Shown: positions 34,658 to 43,325 of the stretch, in pieces
Layout of the letters: each line of letters starts with the position of its first letter
Position numbering within the stretch: the first letter of the stretch is position 1
Source: Sulfurimonas sp.
GTDB lineage: Bacteria > Campylobacterota > Campylobacteria > Campylobacterales > Sulfurimonadaceae
Length of the DNA stretch: 64,000 nt
Assembly (NCBI GenBank): GCA_030949825.1
Contig: JAUZSC010000019.1
Span: 1 to 64,000 of the forward strand
Reading direction: 5' to 3'
The notes under the pieces: model-generated
What the model was told of the DNA's origin: nothing
Databases searched by the model: none
The model's input: only the letters and a program-made list of their open reading frames with translations
Translations under genes and position numbers: made by a program

Positions 34658-35053
34658 ATGATGATACTTTTAAATTCAGTTGATAACTTGTTAGAGCATA
34701 TTCAAGATGTTCAACAAGATGTTATGAGTCTCTCGGGTGAATCATTACTCAAAATGACTTCTTACATAGAAAAACACAATATAGAAGTTGATGATGATAT
34801 AGCAACTGCTTTACAGTATCAAGATATTATAACGCAACAGTTAAGTGCTACTGTTGAGGCTATTGAGAGTATGCGTAGTAGTATAAAAAGATTTTCGCAT
34901 GCATTTAGTAATGATGAAATTTTAGCAGAAGATAGTATGAAAAAGTTACAAGATAAATTAAACAAAACTTTAGCAGATGCTAAAGATAAGAAAAGCAGAT
35001 TCTCAGGTAAAACTTCGTCAGACGAAGCTAACGACGAGATAGAGTTTTTTTAG
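34658..35053 (+). CDS. Small CheZ-like CheY phosphatase (candidate)
   Basis: This 131-residue helical protein contains ALQYQDIITQQLSATVEAIESM, matching the catalytic helix of CheZ, in which Asp and a Gln four residues later act on CheY-P (E. coli QDLTGQ). It ends in an acidic, aromatic tail (DEANDEIEFF) that resembles the C-terminal CheY-binding peptide of CheZ. It is much shorter than E. coli CheZ (about 214 residues). It lies between two receiver genes, a good position for a phosphatase. Activity is inferred. Confidence 0.6.
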   Translation: MMILLNSVDNLLEHIQDVQQDVMSLSGESLLKMTSYIEKHNIEVDDDIATALQYQDIITQQLSATVEAIESMRSSIKRFSHAFSNDEILAEDSMKKLQDKLNKTLADAKDKKSRFSGKTSSDEANDEIEFF

Positions 35054-35059
35054 GAGAAT

Positions 35060-35428
35060 ATGATGGCAACAATTATGGTAGTAGACGATTCAAAAACAGT
35101 TAGAAGTTATCACGGCTCTATTTTAAAATCTATGGGACTTGAGGTTGTAGAAGCTGAAAATGGTATGGAAGCTTTAGAAAAAAGTCTAGGTGCAACAATT
35201 GATTTATACCTCGTTGATGTAAATATGCCAGTAATGGATGGATATACTTTTATAAAAGACTTAAGAAAACAAGATGATCATAAAACTGTTCCAATTATTA
35301 TGATTACAACGCAAGAAAAAGATGAAGATAAGGCTAATGCTTATAAAGTAGGAGCAAATCTCTTTGAGACGAAGCCTATTCGGCCAGAGCAACTACAAGC
35401 ATATATAGATATCTTAGTAAAGCAATAA
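35060..35428 (+). CDS. cheY: Response regulator CheY
   Basis: This 122-residue receiver has VVDDSKTVRSYHG, the phospho-aspartate in LYLVDVNMPVMDG and lysine in FETKPIRPEQ. It immediately precedes cheA with a gap of 10 bases and is probably the principal phosphate acceptor. AGGAGA sits before the tandem ATGs at 35060 and 35063. Confidence 0.9.
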   Translation: MMATIMVVDDSKTVRSYHGSILKSMGLEVVEAENGMEALEKSLGATIDLYLVDVNMPVMDGYTFIKDLRKQDDHKTVPIIMITTQEKDEDKANAYKVGANLFETKPIRPEQLQAYIDILVKQ

Positions 35429-35438
35429 GGAGCGTATT

Positions 35439-38177
35439 ATGGATCCATTATTAGAACAGTTTTTACAAGAAGCTAGAGAAAATTTAGCTTTTATTGACCA
35501 AAATATTGAAGAGATTGGTGGGGATGATCCAGAGTTACTTAACTCTGTCTTTCGAGCAGCACATACCCTCAAAGGTGGAAGTGGAATCGTAGGCTTTGAG
35601 TCTGTAAAAGTTATTACGCATCATGCTGAAGATTTACTTGATATGTTGCGTGCAGGTAAACTCGACTTTAAACCGACTATGACAGAATCACTTTTTGACG
35701 CTTTTGATGAAGTTATGAATCTTATCGAAGCTGCTGAAGAGAGTGAAGATATCGTAGATGCTGATGAAGAAGTTGTACAAAGAATAGTTGAGTCTTTAAG
35801 TAAAGAAATGGGTAAGGATGCCCAAGAAGAAGTAAGTTGGGCAGTTCCATTTTTACTTTCTGAGGACCCTACAAACCTAGTAAATGCACCGCTATCATGT
35901 TTAAATGGCAACAGTAGCAGAAAAGTATCTTTTGTAAATGAACCTTTAACTGAAGACTTTTGTGCACAAGAGAATTTTTATGCTGTTTTATTTGATGTAG
36001 ATGAATCGTGTATGGTTTATGGAAATGATCCTATCTATACGCTTTCTTTACTTGGTGATAAAGTTCTTGGTGTTTTTTCATGTATGAGTGAAAACAATGC
36101 AAAATCAGTGCTTAGCGGTACAGAAGATGAAGATGGCTTACTTTTAAAATCAAAATTAGTTGCATATATCTATGCGACCTATGAAGATATAGAAGATAGT
36201 TTATTTAACTTTATTGATGAACTTCAATTGTTGCCTTTAGATATTCAAACATTACTTAGTATTAATGTTGGAGATGCTGGACACCAAATAGATTCTTTAA
36301 AAGAACTCGCAGATATAGCCGATGATTTTGATTTAGCGACTATAGTAGATGAAGTGAAAGCTGCGATGGAACTTGTTGGCTCAGAGACACTTCAATATGC
36401 ACAGTTACAAAGATTTTTAGATATTTCTGCTTTGATTAAAGACTCTGATACAAATAAATTAACTCCATTCTTTAAAAGTCTTTATAAGGGTGAAGCAGCA
36501 CAAGCGAGTAATAATCTTGAAGTAGATAATTCTGTTGCTACTCCGCTTGAAAAAGAGATAAGGCAAGAAGAAGTGACTGAAGTTGAGCCAGAAGCTAAAC
36601 CTGCATCTGAACCTGCATCAGATAATGTAGAAGCAAATGAAGTGACACAAAAAGTGCTTGATGGAATGCTCTCTCAGCAACTTAAATCCATAGAATTTAT
36701 AGAGAATGACGATGACTTTGCTAGAATCAATTCTATGATGGATGCTATGCGAAAATATTTTGCAAATATGCCAGATACTTTTTCTAACAAAGAAGAGATA
36801 AAAGCTTTTATACAAAGCGAACTTGGTATGGTTTTTGAAGCAGAGAGTGTACCTGCACCAGAAGCAGTTGTTAAAGCAAAAGTAGAAGTTAAAAAAGAAG
36901 AACCTAAACAAGAAGTTAAAGTCGCTGTAGTTAATAAAGTACCTAAAAAAGTAAAAGAAGAAACTAAAAAACCCGTTGTTGGTAAGACTGTTAAAATTGA
37001 CCAAGAATCAATAGACAGTTTAATGAATGTAGCGGGCGAACTTTTAGTTGCAAAAAATTCACTTCCTTACTTAGCAGATGGTGTTTTTGGTATGACACAT
37101 GATGTGATTAAACGAGAGATTATGGAGAAATATATTTTTATTAACCGTCTTACTGAACAACTTCAAGATTTGATTATGGGCATGAGAATGTTACCTATTT
37201 CATATGTATTCGATAGATACCCGAAACTTGTTCGTGATATTGCTAAAAAACTTGGTAAGAAAGTTAAGTTAGAGATGCAAGGCGGTGAGACGAAGCTAGA
37301 TAAAAATATGATTGAGATGCTTGCTGACCCAATGATTCATATTATGAGAAATTCACTAGATCATGGTATAGAGATGCCTGATGTAAGAGAGCAAAAAGGT
37401 AAAGATGCAAGTGGAACAGTTACACTTAAAGCTTATGCGGAATCAGATCGAATCGTGATAGAGATTATCGATGATGGTGCGGGTATAAATACTGAGAGGG
37501 TAGCAAACAAAGTACTTGAAAAAGGTCTTATGACGCATGAACAGATTGACGCTTTAAGTGAAGATGAGATGGCAGAACTTGTGTTACTTCCTGGTCTTTC
37601 AACTGCTGAAGAGATTACAGAATTTTCTGGTCGTGGTGTAGGTATGGATGTTGTTAAAAAATCAATAGAAGCTTTTAGTGGAAGTATTAAGATTAAAACA
37701 AAAGCAAATCAAGGAACTGTAATTACACTGGCAATTCCTGTTTCACTTGCTGTAACATCTCTACTTCATATTCAGATGAATGATATCCATTATGGTCTTC
37801 CAATGGATGCTGTGTCTGAAACTGTTAAACTAGATAAGTCTGAGGTAGAATACCTCCACAATGAACCATTTATTTATCTTCGCGGTGAGGTTATACCTCT
37901 TTTATTTATTAAGTCAATGCTAAATCAAGATGATATGGATTCCAAACCTCTTTCTATTGTTGTTCTTAACATTAAAGACAATTTATTAGCAGTAGTTGTA
38001 AATGATTTTCTTGGTCAGTTAGATGTTGTTCAAAAACCTCTTGTTGGTATGATGTCAGGGCATCCACTCTTTAGTGGAACAGCACTTCTAGGAAATGGTC
38101 AGATCATTATGGCGATTGATCCGCTAGGACTTTTAGGAATCTCACAAAAATTAAAAGAGGAGATATTAGTAGCATGA
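35439..38177 (+). CDS. cheA: Chemotaxis histidine kinase CheA
   Basis: This 912-residue kinase has an N-terminal phosphotransfer domain with histidine 42 in AAHTLKGGSGIVGF. A long acidic region of unclear fold spans about residues 110-480. The dimerisation domain (IDSLMNVAGELLVAKNSL) comes next, then the ATP-binding domain (HIMRNSLDHGIEMP, EIIDDGAGIN, FSGRGVGMDVVKK), and the C-terminus is CheW-like. Unlike Helicobacter CheA it has no fused receiver; free CheY genes flank it. It is longer than average because of the acidic middle. Confidence 0.96.
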   Translation: MDPLLEQFLQEARENLAFIDQNIEEIGGDDPELLNSVFRAAHTLKGGSGIVGFESVKVITHHAEDLLDMLRAGKLDFKPTMTESLFDAFDEVMNLIEAAEESEDIVDADEEVVQRIVESLSKEMGKDAQEEVSWAVPFLLSEDPTNLVNAPLSCLNGNSSRKVSFVNEPLTEDFCAQENFYAVLFDVDESCMVYGNDPIYTLSLLGDKVLGVFSCMSENNAKSVLSGTEDEDGLLLKSKLVAYIYATYEDIEDSLFNFIDELQLLPLDIQTLLSINVGDAGHQIDSLKELADIADDFDLATIVDEVKAAMELVGSETLQYAQLQRFLDISALIKDSDTNKLTPFFKSLYKGEAAQASNNLEVDNSVATPLEKEIRQEEVTEVEPEAKPASEPASDNVEANEVTQKVLDGMLSQQLKSIEFIENDDDFARINSMMDAMRKYFANMPDTFSNKEEIKAFIQSELGMVFEAESVPAPEAVVKAKVEVKKEEPKQEVKVAVVNKVPKKVKEETKKPVVGKTVKIDQESIDSLMNVAGELLVAKNSLPYLADGVFGMTHDVIKREIMEKYIFINRLTEQLQDLIMGMRMLPISYVFDRYPKLVRDIAKKLGKKVKLEMQGGETKLDKNMIEMLADPMIHIMRNSLDHGIEMPDVREQKGKDASGTVTLKAYAESDRIVIEIIDDGAGINTERVANKVLEKGLMTHEQIDALSEDEMAELVLLPGLSTAEEITEFSGRGVGMDVVKKSIEAFSGSIKIKTKANQGTVITLAIPVSLAVTSLLHIQMNDIHYGLPMDAVSETVKLDKSEVEYLHNEPFIYLRGEVIPLLFIKSMLNQDDMDSKPLSIVVLNIKDNLLAVVVNDFLGQLDVVQKPLVGMMSGHPLFSGTALLGNGQIIMAIDPLGLLGISQKLKEEILVA

Positions 38178-38938
38178 CAGATTTAATAGTATTTAGCGTA
38201 GGTGAAAATAAATACGCGATTCGTATTGAGAATATTCAAAGAATTATTCAGTCTGTAACATTAACAAGTATTCCTAACTCTCATAAGTTTATTGATGGAA
38301 TTATGAGTTATGAAGAAAGTGTTATTAAGATTATGAGTTTTAGAAAGATGATTAATCTTCCTAGTTATAGAGATGAACTAGAGGCATTATTTGTCAAGCT
38401 AAAAGCAGGGCATGGAGCTTGGGTTGATGCTTTAAAAGTTTCTATAACAACAGGAAGTAAGTTTACAAAAACCTTTAATCCGCACATGTGTGAACTTGGA
38501 AAATGGATAGATAGCTTCACTGCCTATGATGATAGAGTCTCTGAAGTTTTACATGAACTTGTTAATTTTCACAAACAGTTACATACACGAGGGGGAGAAG
38601 CCTGTGAAATAAGAGAACATGATGTTGATGAAGCCACTCGAATTTTAAACATAGATATTAATGACATTTATAACCATACAATGGGTGCACTTGATACCTT
38701 TGTACTAGAATTAGATCTTGTCGCAAACTCTTTACAAAAACTTCTTATTTATGAAAATAAAGATAAAATATTTGCTATAAAAGTAGATACGATAGAAGAT
38801 ATTGCCCATATTGAAGAAAGTGATATAATGAGTTCAGAAAATGAAGAAAAAGAGAATGAATATTTAGAACTTGATGGAGTCTTAGATATGAATGGTGTTT
38901 TGATTAATGTAATCAAAACAGTAAATTTACCTAAGTAA
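38174..38938 (+). CDS. CheW-like protein with an internal zinc-binding CZB domain
   Basis: The N-terminal 70 residues (DLIVFSVGENKYAIRIENIQRII, FIDGIMSYEESVIKIMSFRKM) and the C-terminal 70 (LIYENKDKIFAIKVDTIEDI, LDGVLDMNGVLINVIKTV) are two parts of one CheW fold. Between them lies a CZB domain, which binds zinc through His and Cys: AGHGAWVDALK, then FNPHMCELGKWIDSF and further His (FHKQLH). This would let zinc or hypochlorous acid act directly on the coupling protein. It overlaps cheA by four bases. Confidence 0.8.
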   Translation: MTDLIVFSVGENKYAIRIENIQRIIQSVTLTSIPNSHKFIDGIMSYEESVIKIMSFRKMINLPSYRDELEALFVKLKAGHGAWVDALKVSITTGSKFTKTFNPHMCELGKWIDSFTAYDDRVSEVLHELVNFHKQLHTRGGEACEIREHDVDEATRILNIDINDIYNHTMGALDTFVLELDLVANSLQKLLIYENKDKIFAIKVDTIEDIAHIEESDIMSSENEEKENEYLELDGVLDMNGVLINVIKTVNLPK

Positions 38939-38951
38939 AAGGATAGATACA

Positions 38952-39221
38952 ATGGCTATAACTTATGAAGGAAATACTGCCTCATTTGAGTCAGTAATTT
39001 ATGAGGACGAGGTTGTTTCGTTTAGAGATTTTTTACAAGAAAAAGCTCCAGAGGAAGTACAGTTAAATTTTGAAGAGTGTGAAGATATTCATCTTGCAAT
39101 TATTCAACTTATCATGGCATATAAAAAGAATTATAGTCTTTCATATACATTTGGTGAGCAAGTAAAGCTTTTTCAAAGAGTTTTAGAAGGTTTTGATGTA
39201 AGTGAAAACTATTGTAATTAG
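38952..39221 (+). CDS. Small STAS-like protein
   Basis: This 89-residue acidic protein has alternating strands and helices (VVSFRDFLQEKAPEEVQLNFEECEDIHLAIIQLIMAYKKN) resembling a minimal STAS domain. I do not recognise a closer family. Its stop lies inside the ParA-type gene, an overlap of 20 bases, so translation is probably coupled. Confidence 0.5.
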   Translation: MAITYEGNTASFESVIYEDEVVSFRDFLQEKAPEEVQLNFEECEDIHLAIIQLIMAYKKNYSLSYTFGEQVKLFQRVLEGFDVSENYCN

Positions 39222-39942
39222 TAACCGTAAAGGTGGATCAGCTAAGACAACAACTGCTGTAAATATAGCAAGTGGTTTAGCAAAGCATGGTTCAGTTTTA
39301 CTTTTAGATTTTGACACCCAAGGGCACGCATCTATTGGTGTAGGTTGTGAACCCAATGAAGACTTAGGCGTGCATTCTATTTTTCTAGGTAAGACCTTGA
39401 GTGAAACATTTATGCCTACTGTACATGAAAATTTAACGCTTTCTCCAGCTCTTGCTTATTTTGATGTTTATGAATATTCTGATTTACGGGGTGTTTTAAA
39501 GAATCGTTTTAAGAAAGAAAAAATTGCAGATTTCTTTGATTATTGTGTTATTGATACACCTCCAACATTTGATGGACTTCTGAAAAATTCTCTTGAGGTT
39601 GCAGATAGCGTTGTGATTCCCTTTGTTCCTCATCATCTAGGCGTTGTAGCAGTTGGTCAGATGCTTCGAGCCTTACTTCAAAGTGCCAGGGCAACTGAGC
39701 GTGAAATTGCTGATGTGTCTATCTTGCCAGTGATGTATAATCCGCACATAAATGAGCATAAAGAATCTCTAAACAAGGTGAAAACATCTTTTGGTGAGGC
39801 AAAGCTTCTTTCACCCATTGGTGTAGATATTAAACTTGCACAACAGTTTGAAAGCGGTCGCCCAATTATCTTGGAAGCCCGAAGATCAAAAGGCTACAAA
39901 GATTATAATAAATGTGTAGAAGAACTACTTCAAAGACTCTAA
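39202..39942 (+). CDS. ParA/MinD-type ATPase of the chemosensory operon
   Basis: This 246-residue ATPase has the deviant Walker A motif (NRKGGSAKTTTAVNIA), LLLDFDTQGHASIG and VIDTPPTF. There is no ParB gene beside it, so chromosome partition is unlikely. In Vibrio (ParC) and Rhodobacter (PpfA) relatives position chemoreceptor arrays. Here, with a soluble receptor, the PpfA comparison fits best. The start is GTG inside the preceding gene. Confidence 0.88.
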   Translation: MKTIVISNRKGGSAKTTTAVNIASGLAKHGSVLLLDFDTQGHASIGVGCEPNEDLGVHSIFLGKTLSETFMPTVHENLTLSPALAYFDVYEYSDLRGVLKNRFKKEKIADFFDYCVIDTPPTFDGLLKNSLEVADSVVIPFVPHHLGVVAVGQMLRALLQSARATEREIADVSILPVMYNPHINEHKESLNKVKTSFGEAKLLSPIGVDIKLAQQFESGRPIILEARRSKGYKDYNKCVEELLQRL

Positions 39943-39954
39943 GGATAGGATAAA

Positions 39955-40350
39955 ATGAATATATTAATCGTTGATGACAATAAAAACAATAGAATGATTT
40001 TAAGAATGCTTCTAGAAGATTACATGGAAGAAAATGAAGGTGTTCACATTTCTATGGATGAAGCAGAAGATGGTCAAATAGCTGTTGATAAATGTGCTTC
40101 AAGTGAATTTGATTTAGTACTTATGGATATAATGATGCCAAATATGGACGGTATAGAAGCTACTAAAATCATTCGTGATAAGCATAAAAATATTATGATT
40201 ATTGCCGTTTCCGCGGTTGATGATTCCGAGCGTAAAAAGATTATATTAAACAATGGTGCTGAAGACTACATCGCTAAACCTGTTAATGCAGATATTTTTA
40301 TAAGCAGAATGAAAAACTATATCGCACTCAATGAGACGAGAAAAAAATAA
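39955..40350 (+). CDS. Single-domain response regulator
   Basis: This 131-residue receiver has IVDDNKNNRMILRMLLEDYM, the phospho-aspartate in LVLMDIMMPNMDG and lysine in YIAKPVNADIF. It is the third free receiver of the operon and lies 12 bases after the ParA gene. The DDNKNN start is typical of receivers in phosphorelays rather than motor-binding CheY. Confidence 0.88.
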   Translation: MNILIVDDNKNNRMILRMLLEDYMEENEGVHISMDEAEDGQIAVDKCASSEFDLVLMDIMMPNMDGIEATKIIRDKHKNIMIIAVSAVDDSERKKIILNNGAEDYIAKPVNADIFISRMKNYIALNETRKK

Positions 40351-40355
40351 AAGGC

Positions 40356-41267
40356 TTGGAGCGCAGGTATGTGCGAACCTTTTTTACAAAAAATATATTT
40401 AGCAGACATACGCGTTTTATTATAACTTCAGAGGATTCTTTAGCTGAGTTTTGGGAGTATTACCTTTTAGGAGATGATGTTAAGTGTGATGGATTAAGTG
40501 ATGTTGTGCGAACTGTATTTGCAATAGGTGAGATTCAAAGAAGACTCGATATAAATTCAGATATTTTTGTAGAAGAGTCTGAAGAAAAAATATATTTTAC
40601 ACTTTCAAATATTGGAGATGTTCCGAGTAAAATAATTGAGTTGACATTAAAAAAGAATGATTATCAAGGAAGTTATAAAATAGGAAATGGAAAAATATCT
40701 TTTGAGTTAGATCTCATAGTTTCTGAAAAAGAAGAGATTATTCCTGCTGTAGTTGAAGTTAAAAAAGAAGTTGAAGTTATAGCATCTGAAGTGTCCTTTG
40801 CATCTTCAGTAGAATTAACTGTACAAGATTATATAGATCCAGAAGATTTATACGACCTAGAAGAGTACGGAAATAAGTTGAGTTCTATCATGCTCCTTGT
40901 AGGTGGGGGTGGTGTTACAGAGGAAGAAGTTATAGACATATATACATACCTAGATAGGCTAGGTTCTATTTTAGCTTCATACAGTGAAGTCTATCCTATA
41001 TCTCAAGCACTCGGACAACTCTCAGTTGATATGTCAACGCATATGCAAGAGTTTATAGATAACTCAGAGGCATTAGGACCAATGTGTAAGGCTTTTAGTA
41101 ATGATATGTCAAATTGGATTGAGATGTCTTTTCATACAGGCGCACCAAGTGCAACTTTTATGAATGACACCATCGTGGTAAACTCCCAAACGATTGGGGG
41201 AATGTTGAAAATGGATGAAGCACCGGCAGAGGGTGCTGATGACTTTGATGATATTTTCGATTTTTAG
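40356..41267 (+). CDS. Acidic protein of unknown function with a CheZ-like tail
   Basis: This protein of about 303 residues is not one I recognise. The start is TTG six bases after the previous stop, with AAAAGG immediately upstream; GTG at 40371 is an alternative. Residues 1-125 look mixed alpha/beta (EFWEYYLLGDD, EKIYFTLSNIGDV). Residues 125-165 are a charged linker. Residues 165-280 are helical, with LSSIMLLVGGGGVTEEEVIDIYTYLDRLGSILASY. It ends in ADDFDDIFDF, an acidic-aromatic tail like that of the small CheZ-like protein. A role with receivers of this operon is a guess from that tail. Confidence 0.6.
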   Translation: MERRYVRTFFTKNIFSRHTRFIITSEDSLAEFWEYYLLGDDVKCDGLSDVVRTVFAIGEIQRRLDINSDIFVEESEEKIYFTLSNIGDVPSKIIELTLKKNDYQGSYKIGNGKISFELDLIVSEKEEIIPAVVEVKKEVEVIASEVSFASSVELTVQDYIDPEDLYDLEEYGNKLSSIMLLVGGGGVTEEEVIDIYTYLDRLGSILASYSEVYPISQALGQLSVDMSTHMQEFIDNSEALGPMCKAFSNDMSNWIEMSFHTGAPSATFMNDTIVVNSQTIGGMLKMDEAPAEGADDFDDIFDF

Positions 41268-41275
41268 GAGTTTAA

Positions 41276-41482
41276 ATGTATAAAGTAAAAGTACAAAATG
41301 CATGCTCTTGTTTTCTTAAAAGTGGAATGGGAGAGCTTTTAGAGTTCTCTACAGAAGAACAAGCCCAAAAAGAAGCCCAAAAAATGTTAGAAAAGATGCA
41401 GTCAGGTTTTTGTCGTAAACATGAGTTTTCAATGAGTGAAAAATTTGGTGACTTTACTATTCTTACAAAGCCTAGATATTAG
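41276..41482 (+). CDS. Small conserved-looking protein, unknown
   Basis: This 68-residue protein has three cysteines (CSCFLKSGM and GFCRKHEF) and a helix rich in Glu and Gln. AGGAG precedes the ATG, and it lies eight bases after the previous gene, so it ends the chemosensory operon. I do not recognise a domain. Confidence 0.6.
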   Translation: MYKVKVQNACSCFLKSGMGELLEFSTEEQAQKEAQKMLEKMQSGFCRKHEFSMSEKFGDFTILTKPRY

Positions 41483-41493
41483 TTTACTTGAGG

Positions 41494-42210
41494 CTATAAA
41501 AATATCTCAATAGCTCTTGCTAAATCCTCTTTCGTGTCAATTCCAAAACCAGTACTCGTAACTTTAAGCATAGTTATTTTTTTCTGATGGTAAATTGCAC
41601 GAAGTTGTTCTAGTTTTTCTATGTCTTCTATGGGTGCATCTCCTAGATTACAAAACTCATTTAAGCTTTTTTTAGAAAAACCATAGATGCCAATATGTCC
41701 AAAATACTTTGCACCTCCACCTTGGTTATGTGGGATTTTAGCACGGGAAAAATAAATCGCATTGTCTTGTTCATCTAAAACTACTTTTACAAGGTTTGGA
41801 TCCTCCGCAGACTCTGCGTTAATAGCATTGTAACAACTCCCCATGATGTAAGACTCATTTTTTTCTTGAAGTTCTTTAAGTTTTTTTATAAGCGACTCGA
41901 CTACAGTAGCCTCTATAAAAGGCTCATCTGCTTGAACATTAATGATAAGCTCATCTTCATCAAGGTCTAAAATATTTGCACATTCGTTGATTCTATCAGT
42001 TCCACTTTTATGTGTTGTAGAAGTAAGCATGGCTTCAATCCCGTACTCTTTACAAACAGCTATGATGCGTTCATCATCAGCAGCAACAACTACCTTGTCA
42101 AGATGTGCTACAGCCTTTGCAGTTCGTACAACCATAGGTAATCCACCAATATCAGCTAAAACTTTTTCAGCAAATCGTGTAGATGCTAAACGAGCAGGAA
42201 TAATAATCAT
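41494..42210 (-). CDS. kdsB: 3-deoxy-manno-octulosonate cytidylyltransferase
   Basis: This 238-residue enzyme activates KDO as CMP-KDO for lipopolysaccharide synthesis. The nucleotide-binding start IIIPARLASTRFAEKVLADIGGLPMV, the NVQADEPFIE segment and HIGIYGFSKKSL are characteristic. It is divergent from the methyltransferase gene. Confidence 0.96.
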   Translation of the reverse strand: MIIIPARLASTRFAEKVLADIGGLPMVVRTAKAVAHLDKVVVAADDERIIAVCKEYGIEAMLTSTTHKSGTDRINECANILDLDEDELIINVQADEPFIEATVVESLIKKLKELQEKNESYIMGSCYNAINAESAEDPNLVKVVLDEQDNAIYFSRAKIPHNQGGGAKYFGHIGIYGFSKKSLNEFCNLGDAPIEDIEKLEQLRAIYHQKKITMLKVTSTGFGIDTKEDLARAIEIFL

Positions 42211-42261
42211 AATTTAATGCCTTTGAGATATAATTACATGATTATATCTAAAAGGTTATTT

Positions 42262-42957
42262 ATGCTTTTATATCAACCAGAATCGGGCTACTGTTATAAT
42301 AGTGATTCTGTATTTCTTTATGATTTTATATCTTCTTTTAAACCAAAAGGGCGTGTTCTTGATGTGGGTGCTGGTTGCGCTATTGTAGGACTTTTAGTGG
42401 CACGCGATAACCCTAAAATACATCTTGAAGCGGTTGAAAAACAAGAGGCTTTTATAGAATATGCACAACATAATGCAGATGTAAATAAAATAGACTATAA
42501 ACTTCATAAAGGTGATTTTTTAGAACTTGAATTTGAAGATAAGTACGACTATATAATTTCAAACCCTCCTTTTTATCCAGAGGGTGCTAAAAAAAGTGAG
42601 AATGAAATGTTATTTAATGCAAGGTATAATACCAACTTAGCATTAGATGACTTTTTTAAAAAAGTATCGCGTATTTTAAAACCGCATTCGCACTTTATAT
42701 TTTGCTATGACGCTTCGCAGTTTGGGCTTGTGTGTGTTGCATTAGAAAAAGTAAAGATGCGAGTTGTTGATGTGCAGTTTGTGCATCCTCGTCTTATAAA
42801 GCCTGCATCTTTAGTGATGATACATGCGAGAAATGGTTCAAAATCACTTATGAAAGTATGGAATCCTTTGATTAACTTTAATGGTGATGAATTGACACAA
42901 GAGGCAAAAGATGTGTATAAAAAAGCAAATACTCAGAGTATAAAATGTCAGCTGTAA
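42262..42957 (+). CDS. TrmN6-like tRNA (adenine-N6) methyltransferase
   Basis: This SAM-dependent methyltransferase has VLDVGAGCAIVGLLVA, a typical SAM site, and YDYIISNPPFYPEG, the catalytic NPPF motif of N6-adenine enzymes. The nearest family is TrmN6 (YfiC), acting on A37 of tRNA-Val. I chose ATG 42262 since AAAAGG lies just before; in-frame ATGs at 42217 and 42238 would extend toward kdsB. Confidence 0.85.
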   Translation: MLLYQPESGYCYNSDSVFLYDFISSFKPKGRVLDVGAGCAIVGLLVARDNPKIHLEAVEKQEAFIEYAQHNADVNKIDYKLHKGDFLELEFEDKYDYIISNPPFYPEGAKKSENEMLFNARYNTNLALDDFFKKVSRILKPHSHFIFCYDASQFGLVCVALEKVKMRVVDVQFVHPRLIKPASLVMIHARNGSKSLMKVWNPLINFNGDELTQEAKDVYKKANTQSIKCQL

Positions 42958-43325
42958 TGAAAGAAGAAGGCTTTGATTATGCCTTTAACCCACAAGCATG
43001 TGAAAGCTGTCAAGCGAGATGCTGTACAGGTGAAAGCGGTTATATCTATGTTACTAAAAATGAAATCGAATCGATTGCCAAGTTTTTAAAAATGGATGTA
43101 AACGAATTTGTCCCGAAGTATCTTTTTAAAAAGATGTATAAATATTCCATCAAAGAAAAAAAGAATGGCGAATCGTACGAATGTATTTTTTATGATTCTA
43201 AGACAAATGGATGTGGCATCTATGAAGCGCGTCCAACACAATGTAAAACCTTTCCCTTTTGGGATTATTATAAAACAAGGGTAGATGAATTGAAACTAGA
43301 ATGTCCAGGAATAATAGATGTATAA
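42945..43325 (+). CDS. YkgJ-family cysteine cluster protein
   Basis: This 126-residue protein has the YkgJ pattern: ACESCQARCCTGESGYIYVTKNEIE, then ECIFYDSKTNGCGIYEARPTQCKTFPFW. It probably binds zinc or an iron-sulphur cluster. It overlaps the methyltransferase by 13 bases (an ATG at 42957 is an alternative) and the next gene by eight. Confidence 0.85.
   Translation: MSAVMKEEGFDYAFNPQACESCQARCCTGESGYIYVTKNEIESIAKFLKMDVNEFVPKYLFKKMYKYSIKEKKNGESYECIFYDSKTNGCGIYEARPTQCKTFPFWDYYKTRVDELKLECPGIIDV

Noticed and set aside
36618..37004. 128-codon minus-strand frame inside cheA
   Set aside because: Phe/Tyr-rich shadow of the lysine/glutamate linker of CheA.
39202..39942. Plasmid or chromosome partition locus
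   Set aside because: No ParB gene or parS-like repeats nearby, and the ATPase lies inside a chemosensory operon.
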